A stretch of DNA of 64,000 nt from Callaeas wilsoni (lineage: Eukaryota; Chordata; Aves; Passeriformes; Callaeidae), in the NCBI GenBank assembly GCA_013398955.1, contig VWPU01002068.1:124001-188000 (forward strand), in the 5' to 3' direction. Below the pieces are notes generated by a model. That model was given only the letters and a program-made list of their open reading frames with translations. It was not told the origin of the DNA and did no database searches. Positions 14,088 through 25,000 of this stretch are shown here, piece by piece; the stretch's first letter is position 1; each line of letters starts with the position of its first letter. The position numbers were made by a program, and so were the translations under genes.

Positions 14088-15362
14088 TCCATAGAATCCT
14101 AGAATGGTTTGGGTTGGAAAGGACTTTAAAGATCACGTGGTTCCAAGCCCCTGCCATGGGCAGGAACATCTCCCTCTGGACCAGGCTGATCAAAGCCCGA
14201 TCCAACCTGGTCTTGAAAACCTCCAAGGATGGGGCATCCTCACCTTCTCTGGACAACCTGTTCCAGTGCCTCACCATCCTCACAGGGAAGAGTTCCTTCC
14301 CCATGGCTAATCTAAAGTTACCCTCCTTCAGCTAAAGGCTGTTCCTCCTTGTCCTATCACTTGCCCCTATGCTCTTGAGAAGCCTTCTTGTAAGTGCCCA
14401 TTAGGCATTGGAAGGTGTTATAGTGTCACTACAAAACCTTTCCTTCTCCAGGCTGAACAACCCCAACTATCTCAGCCTGTCCTCACAGGAGAGGTGCTTC
14501 AGTCCTTAGATCATTTTTGTGGCCTCCTCAGGATGTGTTACAGGTCCATGTCCTTCCTGTGCTGGGACCCCAGAGCTGGACACAGCACTGCAGGTGGGGT
14601 CTCACCAGAGCAGAGCAGAGGGGCAGAATCCCCTCCCTGGCCCTGCCGGCCGCACTGCTCTGGATGCAGCCCAGGACACGTTTGGCTTTCTGGGCTGCAA
14701 GGGTACATTGCTGGGTCAAGTCCGTCTTTTCAGCCATGAGATCATCCAAGTCCTTCTCAGTGAGTTTGTCTCCAGTCCTGTACTCATGTCTGCTGGGATT
14801 GCCCTGATCCAGGTGCAGAACCTTGCCGTTGGCCTTATGGGACTTCATGAGATTCCCAGAGGCTCACTTCTCAAGCTTTTCCAGGTGCCCCTGGATAGCA
14901 CCCCATCTTTCTGTAGTGTCATTTGCACTGCTCAGCTTCCTGTCACCTGCAAACGTACTGAGGGTGCCCTTGGTCCCGCTGCCTCAGTCATGGATACAGA
15001 CACCGAAGAAGCCTAAGTCTCAAGACAGCCCTGAGGGACACCACTTATCACTGGCCTCCATCTGGACATGGAGCCATTGACTGCAACTCCCTGGCTGCGT
15101 CCACCCAGCCGATTCCTTATCCACTGCACAGTCCACCCTTCCAATCCATGTCTCTCCAATCTGGAGACAGGCATGTCATGCGGGACCCTCTCAAAGGCCT
15201 TACAGAAATCTAGATAGATAATATTGGTCAGTATTCCCTTTTAGACAGTTGCAGTCACTCCACCATAAAAGGCCACTAGATTGGTCAGGAATGATGTGCT
15301 CGTAGTAAGGCCATGCTGGCTGTCTCAGATCACATCCTCATCTTGCATGTGCCATAGATGCT
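14088..15362 (-). mobile_element. CR1 LINE, 5'-truncated, 3' end at the left
   Basis: This is the 3' part of a chicken-repeat-1 non-LTR retrotransposon. Its 3' terminus lies at the left, with the CR1-type tail words ATTCTAGG and ATTCTATGG on the minus strand. Minus-strand translations carry CR1 ORF2 C-terminal signatures: PLCSALVRPHLQCCVQLW (within 14528-14848) and VRHWNRLSREGEDAPSLEVF (within 14083-14304). These two blocks are in different reading frames, so the copy is frameshifted and dead. It ends near 15362 within the reverse-transcriptase-coding part, as expected for a 5'-truncated insertion. The plus-strand frame at 14519-15016 (165 codons) is an antisense shadow. Confidence 0.95.
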
Positions 15363-15822
15363 TTTTTTTCCTAAAAAAAAACTTAACTGCATTAAGAATA
15401 AAAAATAATGTTTCAAAAGCAATGTAATTAAAACAGTGTAATTTAATGTTTCTCTTTTAAGCTTAAAAATTGTGGTATTATCTCTCTAAGTAAGGAAATA
15501 AGCTCTGCAAAACTTTGCTGTTAACCAGCTATGCAGCAGCAGTGGATAAATATTTGAGAAGTATTCTTATTCTTTAAAGAAGTAAGATTTTCCCCTGGTT
15601 AATCCAGGATATAAATGTTTCAAAATACCTATTTCTCTGCTGGATACTCATGTTTGAAATTTATTGTGCAACAGTCCTTTAATTCCCTTTGGCTATGTTT
15701 AAAAACCAAGGCAAGCAACCTAGAAATCAACCAAACAAGAATAAAATCTTTTGTAATTACTAGTGAGAGGATGCCCGTGTATGCATTATACCAGTTTCAG
15801 GACAGGATTCTTAACTCAGCAG
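15363..15822. other. AT-rich spacer between CR1 and LTR, no gene seen
   Basis: Low-complexity A and T runs sit at 15361-15405, then ordinary AT-rich sequence follows. A 124-codon frame starting at 15615 runs out of this spacer into the LTR and is not credible as a gene. Confidence 0.55.
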
Positions 15823-15827
15823 GCATT
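15823..15827 (+). repeat. Target-site duplication GCATT, left copy
   Basis: The 5-base word GCATT directly precedes the LTR start TGTGTTGG. It is repeated exactly at 16948-16952 directly after the LTR end. A 5-bp duplication is typical of ERVL-type integration. Confidence 0.8.
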
Positions 15828-16395
15828 TGTGTTGGTTTTGCATGGCCTGGTTTTGGTACTGGTGGGGCCACAGAAGTGGCTCCTGTGAGAAGCTGCTGGA
15901 AACTTCCACCATGTCCGGCAGAGCCAATCCCTGATGGCTCTGAAGATGCACATGCTGCTAGAGGCTGGGCCAATTTAAGACAATGGTAGCGCCTCTGTGA
16001 TGACATATTTAAGAAGGATATCAAAACAAAGTGGGGCACAGCTTTTCCTAGCCAGAGAAGAGGAGGAGGTGAGAACATGTGAGGGAAACAACATGAAAAC
16101 ACCAAGGTCAGTGAAGAAGGAGGGGGAGGAGGTGCTCCAGGCGCCGGAGCCGAGATTCCTCTGCAGGCTGTGGTGAAGACCATGGTGAAGCAGCTGTACC
16201 CCTGCAGCCCATGGGGGATCCACGAGGCATGCAGAGATCCACCCGCAGCCCGTGGGGGAGGTGCCTATGCTGGAGCAGGTGGATGCCTGGAGAAGGCTGT
16301 GATCCAGTGGGAGACCCAGTGGAGAGAGAGGGCCCTTGATTCCAGACTGGAGCAGTCTGTCTTTGGAGGACCCCATGGGAGAGTGACCCATGTCG

Positions 16396-16487
16396 CAGCA
16401 GTTTTGGGAGGACTGTGTGCTTCTGGGAGGGACTCCTGTTACAGCAGTTTTGGGACGACTGCCGATGGGGGGAGTTCACGTTGCAGC
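16396..16487 (+). repeat. 46-base tandem duplication inside LTR 1
   Basis: CAGCAGTTTTGGGA at 16396 recurs at 16442 with a period of 46 bases. The first unit continues GGACTG and the second CGACTG. The equivalent stretch of LTR 2 (about 21830-21870) holds a single unit. The unit is a lineage-specific duplication or a loss in the other copy. Confidence 0.7.
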
Positions 16488-16755
16488 AGGTGCAGTAGGA
16501 CTGCTGCTCATGAGAGTGGACCCATGCTGGAGAAGTTCACGGAGAACCATCTCTCATGGGAAGGATCCCACAGTGTAGCAGGGGAAGGACTCCTCTCCCT
16601 GAGCCAAGCAGAAGAAAGCCTCGGGTAACAAACTGACCAAAACGCCCATGCCCTGTCTCCCTGAGCTGTTAGTGGGCAGGAGGGAGGGCTTGGGGAGAAA
16701 AAGGTGTTTTTAAGGGCTTATTTTACTTCTTATTCTCCTCCTCTGATTTTCTTGT

Positions 16756-16761
16756 AATAAA
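16756..16761 (+). promoter_or_regulatory. AATAAA polyadenylation signal of LTR 1
   Basis: AATAAA lies in the 3' part of the LTR. The same signal occurs at the matching place in LTR 2 (22132-22137), so it is ancestral and marks the R region. Confidence 0.7.
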
Positions 16762-16947
16762 CTCACTTTGTACCTCTAAGCTGAGCCTGTTTTGCCCTTG
16801 AAGTCTTTTCTCCTGGTCCTCAAGTCAACTCATGAACCCTTTGTTTAATTCTAAATTTTTTCCCCTCCTCTGCCCAGCTGTGGCAGGGGAGGATGAGTGA
16901 GTGACTTTGGTGGGTGCCTGGCATTGGGCCAGTGTCGAATCACCATA

Positions 16948-16952
16948 GCATT
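16948..16952 (+). repeat. Target-site duplication GCATT, right copy
   Basis: Exact copy of the GCATT word at 15823-15827, abutting the LTR 3' end. This closes LTR 1 as an independent insertion. Confidence 0.8.
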
Positions 16953-19900
16953 AAACATTAACATGATTTTGCCATAGTACAGAACATTGAGCAATACTAA
17001 CAATAAGTATTGAGTTGAAGAAGTGCTCAGATACAATGAGAGGGAGTTATTTAGAAGAGCAAAAGTGAAAATGCACAGTGTCCATAGACCAATTCTTCCC
17101 ATAGCATTGTATGAACACAGGTATTACCCTAGTACAAACACCAGGGGAGCAGTATAAGCATCACAGATACTCCGTACGTTATGAGAGAACATTTTATGCT
17201 ATTTTATGTCAGCTCTAGAGATGTGGAGTTGCGATGGCGTTGGTTTAGAACAACCTCAACTGAGTACAGCAATACTGCTGGCATTGCTCCCAAAATAATC
17301 TTCTGAACAGACGTAGATTATGTCAGACAGCAAGTAAAGCAGGGAAGGATACAGCTCCTTGCTACGTACTCACACAACAACAGGATTCAAATAGTCTTCC
17401 GAGGTGCTGGTGAGCAGACACAATGTCCATGGTGGCTTGGAGGTAGCTTTTAACACCAGCCCAAATAAACCACCCTTCTACCACAGCTGCTGATGGTCTC
17501 CAGTACCAGTGCCTTCTGGCTGACGTGCCTCCACCATCTCCTTTCTCTGTACACTGCACAGGGCACTTGACTTGCAATTAACACATTTTTTATACTGAAG
17601 CTCTAAGTGTTTTAAGTGCTGGGGTCAGGAGAGGAATTAGTTTTTGTCATATTTTATGCTCTTGTCAATTTATGAGCCACATTTACATCCTGTCACTTCC
17701 ATATGCAACTCTTAAGAAACAAAGAAGTCTCTTTCAGTACCCATATGCCAATTTATCTACTTGATCCCATGGATCTCTGTATGGACCAGGACTTGTGGGT
17801 GGATAATATATTCCATATTGGATACATTAATAGGGAACAGGAAAGAAGATCAGCCTTTTTAGAAGCTTTTGTTTTTTCTGACTTCTCCAGGATCTTTAGA
17901 ATAGCAGGCTGAAAAACTGGATTTCTGGCTGTAAAAATGATCACAGGTATACCAACCCGTTTTGTCCCTTGCAATGGCATTGGCCTGGAGCCTTCTCCTG
18001 GCAATGTCACTGACCACTGTGAAATGTTTCTTAGTGCAGGGTGCAAGTGGTTTTAAAGAGCCCTCATTAGGTGAAGTTGCATAGCAGGGATGGTCATTCT
18101 CCAGGAGCTGAAGTGTAAATGAGTGTTACTGGTTTAGAAAGTGAGTTTCTTCTTCTAATTTTGAGCTAATAGGGAGTTTTTGTAAGGAATGGAGATGCTC
18201 AGTGACATGAAAATGAAACTTTAAGCAGAGAGTGCTTTTGGTCATGGCAAGAATTTTTATATACTGCTTAATACTTTTTATTTTCCATAGAATTTTATTG
18301 TGTGTAATGAATCAAAACTATGAAGTTATCCAGTGAGTAGTGCCATGGATAATAGCATGTCATATATGTTAGAAATCATTTGAAAACCACTTTGCATTAG
18401 TATTGCGTTTCTGCAAAAGGAGAGGCTGGGGAGAAGAACACATAAAATGAATGCTAGTCTGTGCTCTAAACTGCACCTGTTCCTCTACTGAGATGTGTGC
18501 TTTTATGGGTTGCAACAGGGTACTAAAGAAGACATGTTTGGATTTTACTGCTGCTGAGAAGTCCTCTGTCTTGGTATCCTGCTGTAATAGAAATATGGAT
18601 CTTCAATATTTCCTATAAAGAAATTGAAGATATAGAACCTAGGGATAAGGTAATTTTCTTCCTAAAGATGAAACAATCTTTTTAGCGCTACAGAAGAGAA
18701 AAAACTTCATGACCTAAGCTGATCAACAGACAGTGTCTGGAAGATATTCTTTTCTTTTATGGTACAGCATCCTTCTCTGGAGGCAGTTGTAGAAGTGCCC
18801 TGCCTCCTACTGAAGCACCTGACATAAGTAACTCCAGCAGAAAAAAGTATGAGAGGAAGTCTTAGGCGCCCCCTTCTATGAGAAATCTTATCATATGAAA
18901 TGCTTAGAAATGACTGTCTATTGACAAAAATGTAATTTCAGCTTTAAGGCATAAGTGTTTGATATTGTTGAGGAGAATCTTCTGATTTTAAAACAGTATA
19001 TTCAAAGAAAATGTTTAATTGATAGTACTGAAGATTAATCCTGATGGGACATTAAGGGCTCTATTATGTTTTCATCAAAGAGTATAAAATTTTATTTCGT
19101 TTCTATAAGAAAAAACTATATTTTTACTCCTTTTACTTTAATCATTACAGAACTTATCAGCTGTGTGTTTTTGCTCTACAAGTATGTGCTAAACTGTGTA
19201 CTTCAACTATATCAATATTCAAATACTTAACCCAATATTTATCAAATAATTAGTGTGTTTAAGTTGCATTTCAGAGTTGAGATTATTTAACAATTATTTG
19301 CCAACACTCTTCTAACTTTTCTAAGTCAAAATATTTCTAGGAAGGCATCCTTTGTGTATTCTTCTGGTTTTACTGTATAGTTACAAAATGGAGGGAGTAA
19401 TGAGTTGCCAACCTGAGGCACATATGCTTTTCAGCCTTGAACAAGTCTTTCTTTTGTATGCAGAGATGACTTATCAATTAATAGTTTGTCAGAGGCAAGG
19501 TTCCCTATCAGCCTTTCTGATCTGAAAACTTATGACTGTTGAGCTCCTTGTACATATTATGCTGTTTCTCTCATTAATGAAATAACACATTATCCAAAGT
19601 CAGAGGCCTCCTAAAGGAACAGAAGGGAATACACCTTCTGTCTTATATTTTGTATTGAAATAACTGATGGGGAAATCTAATCTTCAGAAGGCAATGTGTT
19701 GTAAAAGTTAAAAAGTTCACTTCCCTTTTTACCAAGGACTTATCGGGTCATTTGGGCAAACACTGTCCAACGTGTAGGTGACTGCTGAAGGTAATGCCAC
19801 ATGAATCCAACTCACTGTGCACTTGTTTACATGCTTTGCTTTATGTGCAGAGGTAATTTCCAAGTCTATTAAGTATATATATTAGGTGCTCATATAAAAG

Positions 19901-21250
19901 CATTTCTTGCGTGTTTTGCACAAAGAATCTTAGTGGGCTATTTTTCTAAGGTTTGTCTTATAAAAAAATACCTTTGCCTGTTGCATGGGAGGCCTACTGC
20001 AGGCCCACAACTTGTTGGAATGCTGTGTGGAGAAGTGCTAGTGAGAGTCTCTGTCCCTACCATGCACTGCATTTCTTTTGTGTATTGCACTGAAGAAAGT
20101 ACATGAGGCTCTGTGCTGAAGAACTCTCCAGTTTCTTAACCATCTTCATAGCTGGCAATAGTGGGATTCTCAAGGAACTTCAATGTCAAGATGAACTGAG
20201 TGTGAATATTTCTACAGATATTGGTATGGATAGATCCCTAAGAAAGTTGTGCTGTTTTTGTAATGGTCTGTAAGTCTTCAGACAGAAAGCATTAAGAAAA
20301 GTGTTTTTCCTCCATTGTGATCAGAATGCTATATGTTTTTTTTTCACTTTGATATAAAGGAATGGGATGATATCTCCGTCTGCACTGACCCACCACTATT
20401 TCCATTTTGATATAGGATGGGAATAGATACACAATGAAAACAGCAGTGGGTTACTGCAGAAGGAGACATCATCCTGTGGCAATAGGATTTGAACTCCAAA
20501 CTAGAATAAAAACATAGTACTTAACTGTAAAAGATATCTGTTCTATGGCTGGAAGACACTATGAGATTAAAAAAAATTAAACCTACATGAAAAAAGTGAA
20601 AGACTGAAAAGAAAAATGTGTTCCTGCAGTTGGGAACTGTGAAGCGTGAACACCTTCTGAGGTCACACAGCCTAGGACAAATTGCTTGAAATAGCTAACA
20701 AGCAAGAAAAGCTAACAGTAAAAATCCGCAGTTTGCTTCCTCTTCCTGGGTTGAGATGAATCTTCATTTTCTGCTTACCGAAAAACTTTTATGGATTACA
20801 GTCACTTGGGCACTGTTGGATGCCCTAGCTGTATATGTAATATTTCAGAAATATTTGCTACCTATTTTTCCTTTTATCTCCCATAACTCTGTAGCAAAAA
20901 ATGATAGAATGGTCACCTTGTTCATTCACTGCAGAGCATTTAAAACTTCCCGGAGTTTCTTCACACAAGGAGTGAGCAGCCAAGACTAACAGTGAGGAAA
21001 ATAACCTTGCCTGCAAAATTGTGAACAACAGCTGGCAGATATGCTTATCAGAAACATGTTTTTTTCAGACAAATCACAAAAATTTCTCTAGTCTCCTTTT
21101 ACAATGGAAAAAAAAATACTCAGAAGCTTTTCCTGAATTTTTATAGTCACACAGAGGGTACTTAAATCAGATACCCTGAAGTAGAGATCTGTTTTATTTC
21201 ATTTCCTTCTTTTTATTAAGGAGAAGATTTCTCTGGGATGTGTGAGTTGT
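16953..21250. other. AT-rich DNA between two solo LTRs, no retroviral genes
   Basis: About 4.3 kb between the two LTRs. It lacks a primer-binding site next to LTR 1, a polypurine tract before LTR 2 and any frame over about 100 codons with a gag, pol or env motif. It resembles the flanking AT-rich DNA, which argues against a provirus interior. Confidence 0.65.
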
Positions 21251-21255
21251 GTGCT
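21251..21255 (+). repeat. Target-site duplication GTGCT, left copy
   Basis: GTGCT directly precedes the LTR start TGTATTGG. The right-hand copy is GCGCT at 22321-22325, differing by one C/T change at a CpG, consistent with deamination. Confidence 0.65.
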
Positions 21256-22320
21256 TGTATTGGTTTTGCATGGCCCGATTTTTGGTAGCAGGGGGCCACA
21301 AAGGTGGCTCCTGTGAGAAGCTGCTGGAAGCTTCCACCATGTCCAGCAGAGCCAATGGCTGATGGCTCTGAAGATGGACATGCTGCTGGCCAAACCTGGG
21401 ACAATGAGAGAGGCTGGTAACGCCTCTCTGATGACATATTTAAGAAGGAAATCAAAACAAAGTCACAGGTTTTTGCTCTTAGTCAGAGAAGAGAAGGAGG
21501 TGAGAACATATGAGGGAAAACAACACGGCGACACCAAGGTCAGTGGAGAAGGAGGGGGCGGAGGTGCTCCAGGCACTGGAGCCGAGATTCCTCTGCAGGC
21601 CGTGGTGAAGGCCATGGAGAAGCAGCTGTGCCCCTGCAGCCCATGGGGATCCACGAGGCATGCAGAGATCGACCCACAGCCTGTGGGGAAGGTGCCCATG
21701 TCGGAGCGGGTGGATGCCTGGAGGAGGCTGTGATCCAGTGGGAGACCCGGAGGAGAGAGGGGGCCCTGCTCGAGGCTGGAGCAGCCTGTCCTTGGAGGAC
21801 TGCACCTCGTGGAAAGAGAGACCCAGGCTGCAGCAGTTTTGGGAGGACTGCGTGCCCCTGGGGGGAGTTCACGTTGCAGCTGCTGCTCATGAGAGTGGGT
21901 CCACGTTGGAGAAGTTCAAGGAGAGCTGTCTCCCATGGGAGGGACTCCACGGTCTCACAGAGGATAGGTTCCTCTCCCAGAGAAGTGGAAGACAATCTCC
22001 GTGATGGACTGACCAAAACCCCCATGCCCTATCTCCCTGCAGTATCGGTGGGAAGGACGAAGGGTCTGGGGGGAAAAAGGTGCTTTAAGGGCTTATTTTA
22101 CTTCTCATTCTTCTCCTCTGATTCTGGTAGTAATAAATTTCACTTTGCAATCATGAGTCTGTTTTGCCCTTGAAGTGTTTTCTCCTGGTCCTTACCTCAA
22201 CTCAGGAACCTTTCGTTAACTTATTTTTCCCTTTTTCCCTCCTCTGCTCGGCTGTGGCGGGGCAGGTTAGCGAGCGACTCTCGTGGGTGCCTGGCGCTGG
22301 GCCAGTGTCAAACCACGACA
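21256..22320 (+). mobile_element. Solo LTR, same ERVL-type family (LTR 2)
   Basis: The 1065-base LTR begins TGTATTGGTTTTGCATGG and ends AACCACGACA. It aligns end to end with LTR 1, including the block GAGCCGAGATTCCTCTGCAG and the closing GGGCCAGTGTC. AATAAA lies at 22132-22137. It has its own near-exact 5-bp duplication (GTGCT/GCGCT), different from that of LTR 1. The longest open frame in the window (181 codons, 21628-22173) is an accident of its GC-rich repetitive U3 and matches no retroviral protein I recognise. LTR 2 lacks the 46-base duplication of LTR 1. Confidence 0.9.
22132..22137 (+). promoter_or_regulatory. AATAAA polyadenylation signal of LTR 2
   Basis: Positionally equivalent to the signal at 16756-16761 in LTR 1. 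Confidence 0.7.
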
Positions 22321-22325
22321 GCGCT

Positions 22326-22520
22326 GTAGCAGTGTCACCAAGCTCTGCTTGGGCAAGCTGGCACTGCGAGGTGCGTTTCTGTCTGTGGGTTGCTCTCTCC
22401 GTGTTCCCAACGTGGCAGCTGTACACGCCTGCTGCGCCGCCAGCCCCAGGGACACACTGCACTCAGACAGAAGCTCAGGCTGCTGTACTACTGCTTTAAC
22501 AGGTTGCTCTCTGCTTTCTG
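22326..22520. other. GC- and CpG-rich patch next to LTR 2
   Basis: Roughly 150-200 bases with about eight CpG sites, for example around CTGCGCCGCC near 22432-22441, in a region that is otherwise CpG-poor. It abuts the right end of LTR 2 but is not part of the family consensus seen in LTR 1. No coding signature is recognisable. It may be the remnant of another GC-rich repeat or a short CpG-rich regulatory site. Confidence 0.4.
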
Positions 22521-24490
22521 ACCAACCCATAGACACAGGTGTGTGCATCATTTTCTTGTACTCTTCCTGAAGCCTGCATTTGCTTCTTGGCCTCTGTTTC
22601 ACTGAGGGTCATTTTATTCACTCTTTGTATGGTGTTGGCAAAATGGCTTTCTGACTGATGGGCAGGGGTTTGCTGCCATAAGAGAAATAACTGTGAGAAG
22701 CAGAAAAAGACAAAAGAGATTTCAAGTTTGATTTAAACCCCTTTCTTATTTATAAAACAGTGACTTGAAGATTCTGGTCCTGATCTGTGTGAGTACTTCT
22801 AACACACACTAATTTGTCTTTTACTCCATTACCGGAGTAACATATGAATAGTTTCACCATTTCAGTTTTCTCATGTGAATTAGGCTGTATACAGCACGAG
22901 AACCCATAGACAAGCTAAAGGTACAGAGGCCTCCACTAACAGGCAGAACCAGTTGTACTTCAGAATCAGTAACACTGCTACTCATAGGCTAAGTACTGTT
23001 TGAAAAGGACTTAATTCCACACTCACTGAATGACAGAACAAGAAAACAATTCCTTAAGAGAGCATTACCTCTTCAATTTTTTAACCTAAATTTATTTTAT
23101 ATATATGTATCTAATTTGCATGATATACGTATGTATTTTACTTTCTTTAAGGGAATCAGGATGGAGAAAACCATGTCTGTTTTTTCAGCATTTATTGCAG
23201 ACATCACTTGCCTGCTCTACAGAGCTGCTATTTCCCTGTTTATAGGCTTGAAGTGTTCCTATCATGTTTTTATGTTATGCTGTAACTTAAAAATGCATAA
23301 TACTTCTGTTTTGAGATTAGCAATGAACATGTTCTCACCAGTAACTTATTAAGCAGGCGTACTGCCCTAATGTATGTCTCTGCTGATACTCATGATTTAT
23401 GAAAAGCAGAATCTGACTTCATTGCCCATTTAAAATTTCCTAAGCTTTTCTGTCCTACAGTCAGTCTTTCTTTTGTAGTGTGGCCTGCTTTTCTCCCTGT
23501 TGGTGATTATTTTGTTTTATGATGATTATTCTTTGATTAAATTGAAGATTAGTATTTTCTTTTACTGAGATTTGAGAAAATCAAGTAGGCTTTAGTCTCT
23601 GGCTTTTATGCTTAATTAAAGATCTTCATTTTGAAAGACTTTAGATTGCAATGCATGACTGCATCCCATTCTTTCCCTAATAATCCCTTTATAATACTCA
23701 GGTTCATTTCAGCTCATGGTCTTCATCACTGCTTTTGACTTACAGTCAAGAGCGTGCATTTATCTGAAGAATGAGAAATTCAATGGAGTGCATAAGAAGC
23801 AGTATCCTGTTAAAATGCCCCTACAGCTGTGACCCATTTTGCACAGCAGTTGCAATCCCAAGATCATTCATGAGGAATGAGTTTGAGGCTCCAACAAAAA
23901 GATAAGGCTAAACAGAGGACACAGTGGTTTAGATTCTCTGTCTACTGCCTCTACAGCAACTGGGTATGTCGAACATAGAATATGCAACATCAGGCTGCCT
24001 GTGTATTTTGTATCATCTGCTCTATGTCCTGCAAAAGCACCAGACTAAATAATCTGGCACAGAGAATCCCAGAGTGAACACTTCTCTAAGAGCAGAAGCA
24101 GGAACAATTTTCAGTATAGATTTCAGGAGATGGGCAAAACTGGCCATACACCAGATAACTCAGAGGCTATAGATGTCTTTGAAATGGTGCTGCACTGGTT
24201 TTCCTCAGTCTGGAATCCTGACCATTATGTTTGCTGTTTTCTGGTTTTCAGAGTATAACGATTACTAGTATTACAAATAATATAAATATGTTGCACATCT
24301 GTTGTATATCCAATTGTGCCACATTGCTGCTGAAGAACCGTAAGTACCTCCAAATAAGATCCTTTTTCCTTAATAAGTGCTTTTTCCCCATATTCAGGAT
24401 TCAACCATGCAAAAAATTACTATAAGTGCCTATATGAGTTTTATCCACCTGTGTGAAATGCTGGTGCCTCATACTGAGCTGTTATTCTCT
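22521..24490. other. AT-rich non-coding DNA, no gene seen
   Basis: Frames are 78 codons or fewer and show no recognisable domain. No repeat could be named. Confidence 0.55.
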
Positions 24491-25000
24491 ATGTGTTGTG
24501 GATGGAGTGGTATACTTTACTCACAAGAGAGAAGCAACAATATACTTTATTGATACAAAAGAGTGAGTTTACAAAGTCCAATGGTAAATGTGACAGTGGA
24601 TTAACAAGATTTGATGGCAAGGTATGCTTGACTATTCATAGAGGACAAGGTCTGACAAAGCTGTCAGAGAGATTCTTCCATTGGGTCATGACATTTAGAC
24701 AAGATCCTGTTGTGTCTTAAATGTCTTCTCAGAGAGGACTTTAGGTGAGGCTGGCTCCAGACTTAGTCTCAGACTTGGTCAACAGTTCACATCTAAAGGA
24801 TTGTATGTGCACAATCACTCCTGGGTATTGCTTACCTGAGACTTCAAAGTTTAGCATGCAGTTAATCACTTACTGAGAATGTGCTGCTACAAGGAATCAC
24901 TTGACCTCAAAGAGTAACCTTAAGAGGTGTCCCCTGGCATGCAGGTCTTTGCGTCCACTATTTAAGGGTTTAGAGGACAAATTTACAGTCCTATCTGCAT
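24491..25000 (+). repeat. Dispersed LTR-like repeat, copy B
   Basis: Colinear with 885-1180 through three shared anchors (see copy A). This copy is longer between the first two anchors, so it is closer to complete. A possible 5' start is TGTTGTGG near 24494-24501; the 3' end is not resolved and may extend beyond 25000. It appears to be an ERV LTR by texture. I recognise no coding capacity. Confidence 0.5.

Larger units (their letters stand above)
15828..16947 (+). mobile_element. Solo LTR of an avian ERVL-type element (LTR 1)
   Basis: The 1120-base LTR begins TGTGTTGGTTTTGCATGG and ends ATCACCATA, a decayed CA terminus. It shares its whole length with the LTR at 21256-22320 and, inverted, with the LTR at 42762-43807. 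AATAAA lies at 16756-16761, about 190 bases before the 3' end, which sets the plus orientation. Exact GCATT duplications flank it. No primer-binding site or internal retroviral sequence follows, so it is a solo LTR left by recombination. It carries an extra 46-base internal repeat (16396-16487) absent from LTR 2. The open frames inside it are incidental to its GC-rich, repetitive sequence. Family placement rests on similarity to abundant avian LTRs and the 5-bp duplication. Confidence 0.9.

Noticed and set aside
14519..15016. 165-codon plus-strand frame
   Set aside because: It is the antisense strand of a CR1 reverse-transcriptase remnant.
21628..22173. 181-codon plus-strand frame, longest in the window
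   Set aside because: It lies within LTR 2, whose GC-rich repetitive U3 gives open frames on both strands. No retroviral or host protein is recognisable.
15828..22320. A full-length provirus bounded by the two LTRs
   Set aside because: Each LTR has its own target-site duplication and the interior lacks retroviral sequence, primer-binding site and polypurine tract.
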